Positions 10,320 through 21,199 of a stretch of DNA of 64,000 bases are shown piece after piece. The DNA is from Metellina segmentata (Eukaryota > Arthropoda > Arachnida > Araneae > Tetragnathidae), in NCBI GenBank assembly GCA_947359465.1, contig OX375878.1, positions 89,254,377 to 89,318,376 on the forward strand. The letters are read 5' to 3'. The first letter of the stretch is position 1. Each line of letters starts with the position of its first letter. The notes beneath the pieces were generated by a model. The model did no database searches and was not told where the DNA came from. It worked only from the letters and a program-made list of their open reading frames with translations. Position numbers and translations under genes: made by a program.

Positions 10320-12412
10320 TTGAGCACAACGCCCTTGGATTCATTTTCAGTAATCATACATAAGGTTCCTGTAAAGTTTGCAGTATTTATTACGTGTAAT
10401 TTTGAATCCATGATTGCCTTTGTAAAAGTAACATTTAAACATAATGAGTAGTTAATTGTGCTTTAACATACACTGATAGAAGAATGGTTGTCAAAAATAT
10501 TTAACTCATTCAAAAAATCTGTAGCCCGTCTTTGTGACAAAACATTCAGTAAATTACAAAAAACACTTAAAAATTACAATACATTCAGTAAATTTGCGAT
10601 CTATTATTGACATACACTCAATAACTTCAATCATCCATACTTATTTATAACCCAATCTTTCCCCTGACTTCAATCAGTATGAAAAAAATCACAATGCAGA
10701 TTAGTGTACCATCAAGAAATACCAACCTTCTATTTGATGGTACAGGAATCAGTGAATTGCCTTTCAATATTGTTTCCCGTTATGTCACAACATTAAACTT
10801 TTTTATTAATGTGGCATTTCACGGGGGGGGGAGATTATAGAGTATCAGGTAACTAAACAATACATGGAATTACATTTTTGTTTATTGCTGCTTTCTTGAA
10901 TGAACTAACTCTGCTTTGGAGAACTAACTATTCCCAGAACATAATCCCTCCCGACCCATTATCTAATAGAATTTTAGTATTCTTCTATTGAAAGCTTTTT
11001 GTTCAATGGAGGTCGTCCGTGAAACAGCTCTGTTGAATAAAAACACTAGAACATATTTTGTTTTTGCCTAAAAATACTCTTTCCTGAGACATCTATTTCA
11101 TTACACCGTCAAATGGTTTTAATTACTTTGAAATAATAAAAAAACTGTCTAGACTGTGTGAATGCTTTCACTGCAAAAAATAAGTCATCAAAAATAAGAA
11201 GTTACTTAAAAAGTTATAACATTTTACAATTGAAGAGTGGTATAAAATGAGCTACCATCCGTTTTACAGGTACAGTCGGGAGGGGGCGTAATAAAAGTAG
11301 CCACTCTTTATTTCGAGCTCTATTCACAGTGGAGCAAATTTAAAAATTAAATAAGGAATAACATCCTCTACTAATTTTAAAAAAATGCAAAAATATTGCT
11401 TTCGGGGCCGTCTTAATATCAAAATTTGCTGAAACAACAAAATTTCTAATGACAACGCCATGTTTTGATACCTTAATCAGATTCTACATCGTCAAATTGG
11501 TCTAAATATAAAATTTCACGATTTTATATTTATATCCGGAGATATTCATTGTTAAAACTGTTGTCCATTTCAGGGATCATCTCCACATTGAAAGTCGCTA
11601 TTCGTAGATCGAGATTATTTGTAGTTAGTCGGGAAGTGTTCATTTGTTGCTTGACTGAAAGAAAAAAAAGAGCCTCATACCCGCTGTGGTTCTCTAGATG
11701 AGATATATACCGTCATGAGCAAAATTGACCAGATCTTGATGGACGAGAAATTCGGAAAGCATGATGTTTAATTTTAATGTCAACTTCAATTTTTTAACTG
11801 TTAATTATAATTGTTAAGTTTACTAACTAGCTGTTATTTTAAGTGCGTATTAACTAAGCTTTTCATACGATCAGTTTATAATAGCTGCTATCGCAAGTTT
11901 GCAATAGCCGATAAGACTTACCAGAAAAACATAGCTTTGTCCATCTGTACTATTACATTGATCATTGTTCAGCTGTACCACTCACGATAGAAAGAAGGCA
12001 ATGTCCTTTAAAATACACATAAGTGATATTTCCAAACACTTTGAAAAAATTTTAATTGTTCAAGTTCTCATATCTTTTTTACTTTTTGGATGCATCCTAA
12101 AATCCCCGTAGTGACGAAAATGTAAGTATAGCGCAAAAACTATCCCGAAGCAAGAGATACAATTTTGTGCGGTAATATTAAGAGTATCTGAATCGATTTT
12201 TGTCAAAATATATCAAGGTTTCTGTTCTCAATTTTTTTTAATATTGTGCAATGATTAAGATTGCAAACTAAATTTATTTAAAAACTAAAACATTAAGCCT
12301 ATTTTGTTTGGTTACCCTAATAACAACCTGCTAGAAAATATAAGCAATAATGGAATATTATTTAGAAAAATATCCATAAAAGTCTGCGAAACTGTTTTAA
12401 CCATTAGCAATT
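10320..12412. other. non-coding stretch, nothing clear
   Basis: No exon with a family signature is seen. Around 11695-11750 there is a GAGATATATACCGTCATGAG ... CCAGATCTTGATGGACGAG segment related to the palindrome cluster at 36945-37780. A homopolymer G run lies near 10822. Confidence 0.4.
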
Positions 12413-12426
12413 CCATACTTTCTGTA

Positions 12427-12746
12427 ACCGGTATAGTGGTTAAGGTGTTAGCCTCTAGATCGGAAGGTTCCGGGTTCGAATTCGGGTCCGGGCATGGATG
12501 TTTGTAATCGTATGGTGTAGAGGCGGCTGGTGCACCTTAAATCTGTCGTGGCCGAAAGTCCTCACGCTGGGTTGGCGTGGAAGTTTGGAGAGTGGGGTGC
12601 CAGCTCAGGTGTTGCTTCGTCATCTGACCGTGGTTCAAAATTACGAGGTGTTGTCCTCGGATCTTTCCCTTAAGGGACTGATCCCGGACCGTCGTCAATA
12701 GCCCGTTGTGTAGCTCTAGTACGACGTTAACTAAAAATTACCATTA
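12427..12746 (+). repeat. SINE1 tRNA-derived SINE, full length
   Basis: The tRNA-like head starts CCGGTATAGTGGTTAAGG, with an A-box-like segment, and contains the B-box-like GGTTCCGGGTTCGAATTC. The body carries CTTAAATCTGTCGTGGCC, CTCACGCTGGGTTGGCGTGG, and a tail ending TACGACGTTAACTAAAAATT. The 14-mer CCATACTTTCTGTA flanks it on both sides (12413-12426 and 12747-12760), a target duplication typical of LINE-mobilised SINEs. RNA polymerase III would be expected to transcribe an active copy from the internal boxes. Confidence 0.92.
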
Positions 12747-12774
12747 CCATACTTTCTGTACTCATAATTCCGAA

Positions 12775-12908
12775 ACGGCAGTACCGAATTACTTGAGGGA
12801 ACGTTGTGACTCAATGGTATGCCTACTGCACTAGCAACCTTCGAGTTGTTGGCGGAAAATGTTCGGTTCCTGTCAGGTACCTCATTCCTCCTTGGGTGTC
12901 ATGCTACG
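12775..12908 (+). repeat. SINE3-type fragment, 5' part
   Basis: The segment reads GTTGTGACTCAATGGTATG ... CACTAGCAACCTTCGAGTTG ... TCCTCCTTGGGTGT. It matches the SINE3 head at 32630-32720, which has CTGTGTCTCAATGGATGTG, CGCTAGTAACCTGCGAGTTG and TTCCTTGGGTGT. It stops at the left end of the foldback element, and the continuation (GTGTTTTTCTTCTGTGTCAG) resumes at about 13665. Confidence 0.65.
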
Positions 12909-13656
12909 GTTTCCCAAGAAAGCGGAGCCGTTATCTAGCAGCTGTAACGTAGCTGTGGATGACGTCACTAAAACATTGTTTATACAAACAGATGACGTTG
13001 ATGTCCTAGAGAGCGTTGTTTGTGACGTATTGAAAATTAGCGGAGCCTCAATTAGCATGACGATCGTCATAGCGGTCTCAAACAGTTTGGGAGCGTTTTT
13101 CTCCTGTAACGGCAACCTTCCTTTTCCTGAGCCAAACAATTCGAGCGGAGGGAAGCAAAACAAACAAAAATTTTTGACTGGCATTGTTTAGTTCGTTTTT
13201 GTAAAATCGGGATCGTTAAAGATAGATTGAAAATTTCAACGGATTTGAAATCTGCGGAAAATTTTACACCTGATCGATACCTTAAATGTGATTTTCTTTA
13301 AATAAATAATAAATTATTTAATAAATAATTAAATAATCAAATGGTAAATAATTGAATAATAAATCTATGGTATCGATCTGGCGTACAATTTTACGCTGAT
13401 TTGAAAACCGTTGAAATTTTCACTCTATCTTCAACGATCCCGAAGTTAGAAACTTGGACTAGAGAATAAAAAAAAAAAAAACATTTTGTTTTGTTTCTCG
13501 AATAAAATAAACCACGACAGCCGTCTGTGTTGCCCAAAATTCTCCACCGTATTCTGTCCGTCTAAGTTAACACTTCTGGTCTCTGTTTAAACGGCCGCCT
13601 ATTTATGCCCGCGGTATCATGACTGCTAGATAACGGCTCCGCTTTCTTAGGAAACC
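12909..13656. mobile_element. foldback DNA element
   Basis: The outer ends are inverted: GGTTTCCCAAGAAAGCGGAG then CCGTTATCTAGCAGC on the left, and the complement, read as CTGCTAGATAACGG then CTCCGCTTTCTTAGGAAACC, on the right. An inner inverted pair (about 13207-13276 and 13369-13441) contains GTTGAAATTTTCA on the right arm and its complement TGAAAATTTCAAC on the left. The AT-rich centre has repeated AAATAATTAAATAATCAAAT. No transposase is present. The open frames at 12859-13191 (+) and 12882-13184 (-) are by-products. It has inserted into a SINE3 fragment, and a related compound copy lies at 46707-47715. Confidence 0.85.
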
Positions 13657-13744
13657 GGAGTTTAAGTGTTTTTCTTCTGTGTCAGTAAAGAGTTGCCGTC
13701 AAATGATAATTACGTGGTGTTATCCTCGGATCTTTCTCGTCGGT

Positions 13745-13915
13745 TTGGGCCACGGTAACCCGGTTTAAAAAGTTGCGGACTAGTAATCGGAAGGTTCGAG
13801 TTCGAATCCAACTAAAGACCGTTGTGCACTAAGGGGGATGGTGCATGTTAAATATTTCTTGGCTACCATGGTTCAAAGTTACGTGAGGTTGTCCTTAGAT
13901 CTTTCCCGTAGATTA
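13745..13915 (+). repeat. SINE2-type fragment with tRNA-like head
   Basis: The head reads GGCCACGGTAACCCGG ... GTAATCGGAAGGTTCGAGTT, then CGAATCCAACTAAAGACCGT and GGTGCATGTTAAATA. It continues with CATGGTTCAAAGTTACGTGA and a GATCTTTCCCGTAG stretch. It is truncated before the usual tail. Confidence 0.7.
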
Positions 13916-13994
13916 AAATACCTACTCACCCTGCTTGTCAAAATCTTGCCTGTTTAAGCTTGAATTTTGGCAAAATCCCTGTTAAAGTTATGTC

Positions 13995-14832
13995 TATGGC
14001 AACTTTTTTGTTGCAGTAAAAATGGGAAAAGTTGCATTTATCATTATCTAAAGTTGCATTTAAGGAAATAGAGTTGCATCTATTTTTGTACTCTAAAATT
14101 TCAAATAAATTATTCGTAAAAAAAAGAAAAGTTCAATATTTATTGACATTTTTAGTCGTGCGTAACAGTATGAAAAACACATCATTAAATACTGAAGAAC
14201 ATTGACATCGTAGAATGGCTCATCCTTGGCCTGTAATCTCTTTAACATTGAAAAACTGCACTCATGTTGCCTGCATTGTTGCAGTATCAAATAATCACTT
14301 GGAGGAATATCGTCTCGGGAAAGTGTAGCAATAACCGTCAGATCGTTATTTTTGTGCAATAGTTTTTTTTAAGATACGCTTTAAGGAACTTCTATAAAAT
14401 CCTTCGATCTGAAAACTTCATTCCCTATCTCGATGTCGTACGCTTTCGATTCCGATTTTTCTCGAGACGAATCAAACGTTCGTAGCTGCTTTTGATTTTC
14501 AGCAAACGTTTTGGCAGCTCTGAGTGAACGAAGTTTTACGTTCCAATCATCTGCATTGTTTTATGTATAGATATATGTATATTCGGAAATATTACCCTGC
14601 AAAATAGTTATTAAATAGTTTTCTATATAATTTTGAGCTAAATTTACAAAATTAAAAAGTTGCCGATTTAATTTTGGATTAAATTTTAAAAAGTTGCAGG
14701 TGGTTGCATTTATTTTGGGGGTATAACTCACTTACAATACGCCCCATGCAGGAGGAATTTTGGTTTTAGCATTTTACATGCAGAGTATAGCGCGTGAAAA
14801 AAAAGTTGCATTTGTTGCAAAAAGTTGCCCTA
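13995..14832 (-). mobile_element. hAT-like element, defective, with 8-bp target duplication
   Basis: The left end reads TATGGCAACTTTTTTGTTGC and the complemented right end TAGGGCAACTTTTTGCAAC. The same 8-mer GTTATGTC flanks both (13987-13994 and 14833-14840). Many AAAGTTGCATTTA subterminal motifs occur near both ends; such repeated motifs are usual transposase-binding sites in hAT elements. A - strand open frame at 14093-14359 is a likely transposase remnant. The insertion sits in the left arm of the 13936-16488 element. Confidence 0.88.
14093..14359 (-). pseudogene. possible transposase C-terminal remnant within hAT-like element
   Basis: This is an 88-codon - strand frame. Its central part (CSFSMLKRLQAKDEPFYDVN at residues 34-53, then VLQYLMMCF) has the Cys-x-Phe-Ser-x-Leu-Lys-Arg ... 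Val-x-x-Tyr pattern seen near the C-terminus of some hAT-like transposases. The last 20 residues are hydrophobic/aromatic and probably read-through. The family assignment comes from memory and from the surrounding element; I cannot verify it. Confidence 0.4.
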
Positions 14833-15869
14833 GTTATGTCTCTTATTTCGATTTTTTTGCCGCCAAGTGGTAACACTATCGAGCGTCCTAAAAAAACGTC
14901 AGATAAATGTAGATAAAGTATGGATTGGAATTTTCGGGTTGTTATAAAGCGCCACCTTGGCGAAATTTTATAAACAAAATCGATAAATTGCCAAGTTGGT
15001 GAAATAATTAATTTGCTATATTTTTTCTAAATTCTAAGTATGGGTTACCGGAAAATTTCTGCTCCTTGATCCATTGATGCAAACAAGTTTCGTTGCGATT
15101 CTGAGTTTTTTACAAACAAGTTCGCAAAAACAATAAATTTTACAATCAACGTAATATATGACGCAAAAGCCAATACAATACAAATTCTTATCTTTGAGAT
15201 AAACATGACGTATAAAGTTACATTAAAAATAAATTTATCAAGAAACAGATGTATAAATAGAAGCTTAACAAACCTGAATGCAAGTATTTACTCAGAGTTT
15301 TGAAAGCTCTATGTCATTTTTTCTCCTTCAATCATAGAAGAAATATGACCCTAGGACCATGAAATCAATAGATCAAGAACAATTGAAATGTTTGCTGATA
15401 TTTTACATCGTATCTTTCTATTAAAAATAATTTATCTTTTTTAATTTATTTATGAATTTCGAATGTATTTTTTACGATATAAATGTAAAGGCAGTATTAA
15501 GCAAGTTAATAAGTCAAGCACTTTAAAAGGTCAACCAATTTTCCAAGTAATGAATATCACATGGCTTTCCACCAACCTGGGCGATCAATTCCCTGGCGAT
15601 TTTGAGGCTTTTAAAATGTTCTAATCTAATCTGGCATTTTGTGTGTGTATGGGTGTTTTCTTTGTACCATTTCTCTTTTACATACTGCGCTTTTTTATTT
15701 TTCTCTAGTTCTTGGTAATATATTTTATGCTTTGCCTTCTGCTATTAATATTTCCATTTTTCTTTTCTCATGTTAACCCTGGTGTCATATAATCGCGTCG
15801 ATAACTGCCTGATAGTGGCAAGCCTCCGAAACAAAACATTTTCATATTTCCATCTTCCCCATCTGCACG

Positions 15870-16325
15870 TGGTTCAAATTACCTGGTGTTGTCCTTGGAT
15901 CTTTCCCTTTACGATTGATTCCGGACCGTTGCCAGCTAAAGACCGTCGTGTACATTCCGACTGGTGCATGTTAAATCTGTCGTATCTTTAATTGCCCTCA
16001 CATTGGTGTCGTGGAAATGTTTGGAAAGAGGGATGCCAGCTCACGTGTTGTTCTCGTCATATGACCGTTTTCCCTTCGGAATTGATCCCGGACCGTCGCC
16101 AATAGCCCACTGTGTTGCTCTATTGCGACGTTAGTTTACTACCTACCTACATACTTGTATCATGGAGGGTAGGGTGCCTGCTCACGTGTTGCCTCGTCAT
16201 CTGATCGTGGTTCAAAATTACGTGGTGTTATCCTCAGATCTTTCTCATAGGGGAATGATCCCGGACCGTCGTCAATAACTCGTTGTGTTGCTCTAGTATG
16301 ACGTTAATTAAAAATTACCAAAAAA
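15870..16325 (+). repeat. array of SINE body fragments
   Basis: There are three consecutive SINE bodies on the + strand: about 15870-15935, 15936-16150 and 16165-16325. The second begins with an AAAGACCGTCGTGTACA stretch and ends TTGCGACGTTAGTTTACTAC. The third ends TATGACGTTAATTAAAAATT. Each has the GGATCTTTCCC or GATCCCGGACCGTCG landmark. No intact tRNA-like head is visible for the first and third. Confidence 0.75.
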
Positions 16326-16689
16326 TTATCCCCTTGGACAGTCAATAGTTGGACAGTCGATAGACAGTTTTAGGGCGCTCGATATTGTTTTCACTTGGCC
16401 GCAAAAAATCGAAATAAGAGACATAACTTTAACTGGAATTTTGCCAAAATTCAATCTTAAACAGGCAAGATTTTGGCAAGTCGTGTATCGTCATTAACAA
16501 AACTGACCATATCGAGCTATCACGTCAAAACCACTTGGAGAGTTAATGGACTTCTGTATACAGACGGAATAAAAAATAATAAATTTGGTTGTAGCTTAAA
16601 CGACTTCACGAAGTCTATTCCATATTAATGCTCCCAATTTGCTTGAACCCAATCTGATTAAAATAACCAGGTTGGTTGGGCCCGAGAGA

Positions 16690-17110
16690 CTTTCCATTCG
16701 ATCTAGATTATTCCTCTCTGAAACAGGAGTTTCAACAAAATCTTTCCCGCATATCTAGTTAACGTGCAAGCGCTTGAGCATTATCAGTTTATTAACAGTT
16801 AAAAAATATGAGTACTAGAAAATAACTTACCTAGTTGGAAAACTAACTTTTGCGTTGACTTGCGTCCTATTCAAATACTGTCTACATCGGATTTGCCAGA
16901 AACCAACTTTCCATTCGATCTGGGTTAATCGTCTTTGAAACAGTTTGAATCTGTCCCGCATATTGAGTTAACGTGCAAGCGCTTGAGCCATTATCAGTTT
17001 ATTAACAGATAACACAAATATAAGTACTAGAAAATAACTTAGCTAGTTGGAAAACTAACTTTTGCGTTGACTTGAGTCATATTCAAATATTGTCAACATA
17101 CTATCTGAAA
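16690..17110. repeat. tandem repeat, 217-bp unit, two copies
   Basis: TTTCCATTCGATCT starts the unit at 16691 and 16908. Both copies share CGTGCAAGCGCTTGAGC, ATTATCAGTTTATTAACAG, AGTACTAGAAAATAACTTA and GGAAAACTAACTTTTGCG in the same order. They are close to identical over the middle 150 bp, so the duplication is fairly recent. Confidence 0.88.
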
Positions 17111-17252
17111 TGACAACCCAAAAATTAAAAACTAGTGAGTAAATACAGAAAGGTTGGTTCGGTTTCATTGAGCTAAGGCCATTTTTGGCAATACTGCGCC
17201 AAACTCAAAATAGTCAAAAAAGTAATATATGTATACCCAAACCAAGATTATA

Positions 17253-17920
17253 TACTCCATTACAAAAACAATCGGCGCACCAAGGAGTTGTCCGATTGGG
17301 ATAAAAATTGATGGATGTGAAGAACATAGAAAAATAAACGATCCACATTTCAGAACAATTGAATCATTTATTTCAGAGTTTGACCGTTACAAAGGGAGGA
17401 AGTCAATAAGGTGTTGATTCACCTCTGGCCTGGATGCAAGCTGTCACCCGGCGTGGCATAGACTGAAAAGGTTCCCGGAAGGTGACCTGCGGAATTTCTT
17501 GCCAAATTGCCTCTAACTGTCGGTCTAAATGGTTTACATCCCGGGATTGTTGCAATCGCCTTCCTATAACGTTCCAAATGTGCTCTATGTGAGAGAGATC
17601 AAGAGATCTACCTGCCCAAGGAGGTGTTGGGAAAACGTAAAGACAATTCGTAGCAACACGTGCCGTGTGCGGCCGGGCATTATCTTGTTGAAAAGTAAGT
17701 CAGGGGTGTCGCAAAAGGAACGGTTACACAACCGGTCGTAGAATGTCGTCTACGCACAGTTGTGCTGTGATTGTGCCAGAAATGACTATCAAAGGGGTCC
17801 GGCTATTAAAGGAGATGGCACCCCAGATCATAACGCCCTGTTGTGGGAATGTGGGGCGTGCGATAGTAAGGACAGGATCCCCACGCTGCCCTGGACGCAA
17901 TTTTGTCTAATATGAACTTA
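17253..17920 (-). pseudogene. Tc1-like transposon, 3' part (truncated)
   Basis: The left end at 17253, next to a TA dinucleotide, matches the ends of the copies at 41543 and 63776 (ACTC ... AACAAAAA then ATCGGCGCACCAA). Read on the - strand, the sequence encodes a Tc1-type transposase C-terminus. Around 17410-17520 it spells DRQLEAIWQEIPQ ... PRRVTACIQARGE. Further in are segments for the DDE core region. The opposite terminal repeat is missing, and homology fades near 17915. The + strand open frames at 17229 and 17529 are shadows. Confidence 0.8.
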
Positions 17921-18062
17921 ATATAGTGAAGTTTTATTCTGAGGAAGTGTTAGAACAACTCAAAACTATTTCAAATATAATGCATATAACGTATCTGATA
18001 CCTTATGAAAGGCTAGAAAACAACTCTATCAACAGTTTATTCAATGGTCAAGTTGTTACCAA

Positions 18063-19725
18063 GTGCTGCTTAGTGTGATATGTGCAGATGAAGAGTGTAG
18101 CAACCGTCAATTGGCAAGGATTAAACATGAAGATATACGCGCATTCGTGATAAATTATAGTTTACCAACGCTGATTAGATGCTCAATCATCCAAAGTTGC
18201 GTAACTGCTGTAGTGATGAATGATAACACACTGTTACTTAGTATTGTTAAGTATGATACCTACGGATGCATCATGTTACATCCGTCAACCCATTAGAACC
18301 AAACATGGTCACATGCTTTTCGACTAACATGACAGTATACCTAACTTCTTTTTTTCATTTTCAGACTTAGTGAATTCTCCTTTTGTAAGCCCATAAAATT
18401 ACCATGAGTAGTTTCATCTAAATGAGTTTTTATTTTAACCTTTTAAAACGAAAAGGGGATGAGAAATTGAACTCCAACATAAGTATCCATTTTTGCAGCC
18501 GTTTATCTGTCCACCTTGATGAATTAAAAAGCTCTCTTTTAGAGTTACGAGCTTAATTTTAGAGTTATCTTTCTTAACTTCCCATTTCCAATCGTCCAGC
18601 GTAATTGTTATGATGCTGAATGATCACTCGATGTTAACCTAGTATTGTGAAGTATAAGGTACCTACATATGCATCATCAAAAGTCAGCGCACAAGGACCA
18701 AACATGGTCGCATGCTTTTTGACTGGTATGGCAGTCTATGTAACTTCTTTTTTGCATTTTCGGGCTGGGTGTATTTTTAGACTCTTTGAGATGGTTTTCC
18801 ACGAATAATTTCATCGCAGCGAGTCCTTAACTGAAAGTTTTGAAGCGAAAATAAGAGAAATTAAAATTTCTTAAACATAACTGACATAAATATTCCTTTT
18901 AACTTTCTACCTTGACGAATTAAGAAGCTCACTTTTAGAGTTAATAGCTCAATTCTAGAATTATCTTTTCTAACTTCCAATTCCTCACTGTGTTTATTTC
19001 TCTCTTCTGTGCCAGTAAAACTTTCATTGCATGTGTCCGTCTATTACTTTATATTGTATATCTTGTGTCTGGTTTAGCATGGCCAAATATGGTCCTTGCT
19101 CTCCCCCCCCCCATAAAACTCTCCAAACCAATCCACCAACCTAACTTCCCATTCTCAATCGCAAACCTTAATTGCTGTGGTGCTGTATGAACACACTATA
19201 GTGTTGTGAAAGATAAGATACATTCAGATGCATCCTGTTACAACAGTAAACTCGCAAAGGACCAAGCATAGTCGTAAGCTTTTTGACTAGTTATGGCAGT
19301 ATACATACGTAACTCCTTTTGCATTTTCAGACCTGGTTTTTATTTTCAGTTGGTGCTTTTTTTTATTTAACGTCACACTGGAGGTAAACACATCGGGCTA
19401 TTTTGGTGTATTTTGAGATTCGCTTTGATTGTGTAACCACGAGTATTTTTGGACTTCTTGAAACGGAATAGCCACGAGTAAATTATAATTTTAACCTTTA
19501 AAAGGCGAAAAGGAAGGGAAATTAAACTCCGACATAAATATTCCTCAGCGGCGACTTTTAACTTTCATCCGACCTTGACGAATTAAAAACGCGAGCTTAA
19601 TTTTAGAGTGATCTCATACCCACCTTCTCATTCGCGGAAAAAACATTGTTGACCTATGCTGATTGGATCCCAATCGTCACGTGTAATTGCTGTGATGCTA
19701 AGCGATGATTGTTCTCCCAAAGAAT
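18063..19725. repeat. degenerate tandem repeat, ~400-bp unit, about four copies
   Basis: The landmark GTAA(T/C)TG(C/T)TGTGATGCT recurs near 18199, 18600, 19166 and 19682. Each unit also contains a GACCAAACATGGTCGCATGC-like word, a TTTTTGACTGGTATGGCAGT-like word, GCATTTTCAGAC, and a TTTAGAGTTA/GAGCTTAATTTTAGAG segment. The third unit is lengthened by a SINE3-like insertion at 18985-19125. Confidence 0.75.
18985..19125 (+). repeat. SINE3-type body fragment inside tandem array
   Basis: TGTTTATTTCTCTCTTCTGT, GTCTATTACTTTATATTGTA, CTTGTGTCTGGTTTAGCATG and GCCAAATATGGTCCTTGC follow in the same order as in 45425-45680. A poly-C run follows. Confidence 0.7.
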
Positions 19726-20191
19726 GTACCTTGATTATAAAATCAGGTCCGGCCAAATTGAACACTGACACGCGATGGCCCTAACCGATAATTTAAAACT
19801 TGATTTATCGGATTTAAAGGAGCAATTTTCTCCGGAGGGGAGACTCGTGTTTAGAACTTCGTTATACATGTCTGTTGCAAAATTTACGATCTCTCGGCCT
19901 TTTTTCTTTTTGTAATTAATGTCGGTTGGGTTTGTTAAACTCTGCGAATGACTTTGAACGTTTTTTTTCCTTATTATCTTTCTTTTTTTCAATTTTTCTG
20001 TTGCGAGTGAAGTATTCCAACGATGTAATTCGCTTTGGACCATTTTTATATAGGTTTCTTTGATTTATTCGGTTGTTTCAAGGTTGATCGCTGAGTTATT
20101 TTGGAAGTGACACTTTCTGTTTTAGAGGAGATGGAATAATTTGAGAATCGGTTTTAGTTAATTTGTATTGGATTTCAAAGTGAATGCCGAT

Positions 20192-21190
20192 AGCGATTTT
20201 TTTGGTTGTCAGTTGCATATAAAGCGTTCATGGAAAGCCAGAAACCCGGCACCCTGTAATAAAATGTTTAAATTATTAATACTAGTTCAATACTAGTAGC
20301 GATCTATAGTGAATGTCAGTGGCGTGGAGTTCATAGAAAGCCAGATGCCAGCACCCTGTAATAAAACATTTAAATTATTATTAATACTGGTTCAATATCA
20401 CTAGCGATCTATACTAAATGTCAGTGGCGTAGCGTTCATGGAAAGCCAGAAGCCCCACACCCCCTAATAAAGAATTAAATTGTTATTAACTGATTCAATA
20501 TCAGTAGCGATCTATACTGAATGTCAGTGGCGTAGCGCCCATGAAAAAGAAGCCCCACACCCCTAATAAAGATTTAAATTATTATTAATACTGATTCAAA
20601 ACCGGTAGAGAGCGATCTTTACTGAATGTCAGTGGCGTAGCGTTCATGGAAAGCCAGAAGTCCCACACCCCCTAATAAAGAATTAAATTGTTATTAACTG
20701 ATTCAATATCAGTAGCGATCTATACTGAATGTCAGTGGCGTAGCGCCCATGAAAAAACAGAAGCCCCACGCCCCTAATAAAGATTTAAATTATTATTAAT
20801 ACTGATTCAAAACCGGTAGAGAGCGATCTTTACTGAATGTCAGTGGGGTAACATTCATAGAAAGTCAGAAACACTGCACCCCGATTAAAAATTAAATGAT
20901 TATTAATGATAATTCAATACCGGGTAGTGATCTATACTGAGGGTCAGTTGCGTATCGTTCATGGAAAGCTATAAACTCAGAACCCCCTGATGAAAAATTA
21001 AATTATTACTAATACTAATTCAATACCAGTAGCGATCGAAATTGAATTTCAGTGGCGTAAAATTCTTAGAAAGTCTGACATCCGGCACCCCTATTAAAAA
21101 CTTTAATTATTATTAATACCGATTCAATACCAGCTGCGATCAATACTGATTTTCAGTGAAGTAGCATCCATTAAAACCCAGGAGCCCGGA
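20192..21190. repeat. tandem repeat, ~104-bp unit, about ten copies with dimer duplication
   Basis: The unit start AGCGATCTATACTGAATGTC recurs at about 20192, 20298, 20403, 20506, 20611, 20714, 20822, 20936, 21031 and 21135. Each unit has GTCAGTGGCGTAGCGTTCAT, an AAAGCCAGAAGCCCCACACC segment, TAATAAA and an AT-rich end. The pair 20403-20610 is nearly identical to the pair 20611-20821, while the two halves of each pair differ from each other, so a dimer was duplicated after the monomers diverged. Confidence 0.92.
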
Positions 21191-21199
21191 ATCCTCTTA

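Larger units (their letters stand above)
13936..16488. mobile_element. long inverted-repeat element containing nested insertions
   Basis: The left arm (13936-13994 continuing at 14841-14900) matches the complement of the right arm (16367-16488) over about 125 bp. Matching words include AATCTTGCCTGTTTAAG, AATTTTGGCAAAAT, GTTAAAGTTATGTCTCTTAT and TCGAGCG. The left arm is continuous only if the hAT element at 13995-14832 and one target copy are removed. The interior also holds SINE bodies at 15875-16325. No transposase was found, so the class is unknown. Confidence 0.75.

Noticed and set aside
12498..12701. 67-codon frame (MFVIVWCRGG start) repeated at 36293 and 45101
   Set aside because: It lies wholly inside SINE1 copies. 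Its conservation follows from the recent origin of the copies; SINEs do not encode proteins.
12859..13191. 110-codon + frame and 100-codon - frame over the same bases
   Set aside because: Both are read from a foldback element; a related - frame occurs in the second copy at 46879-47190.
17229..17741. + strand frames of 62 and 70 codons
   Set aside because: They are the reverse strand of the Tc1-like transposase remnant.
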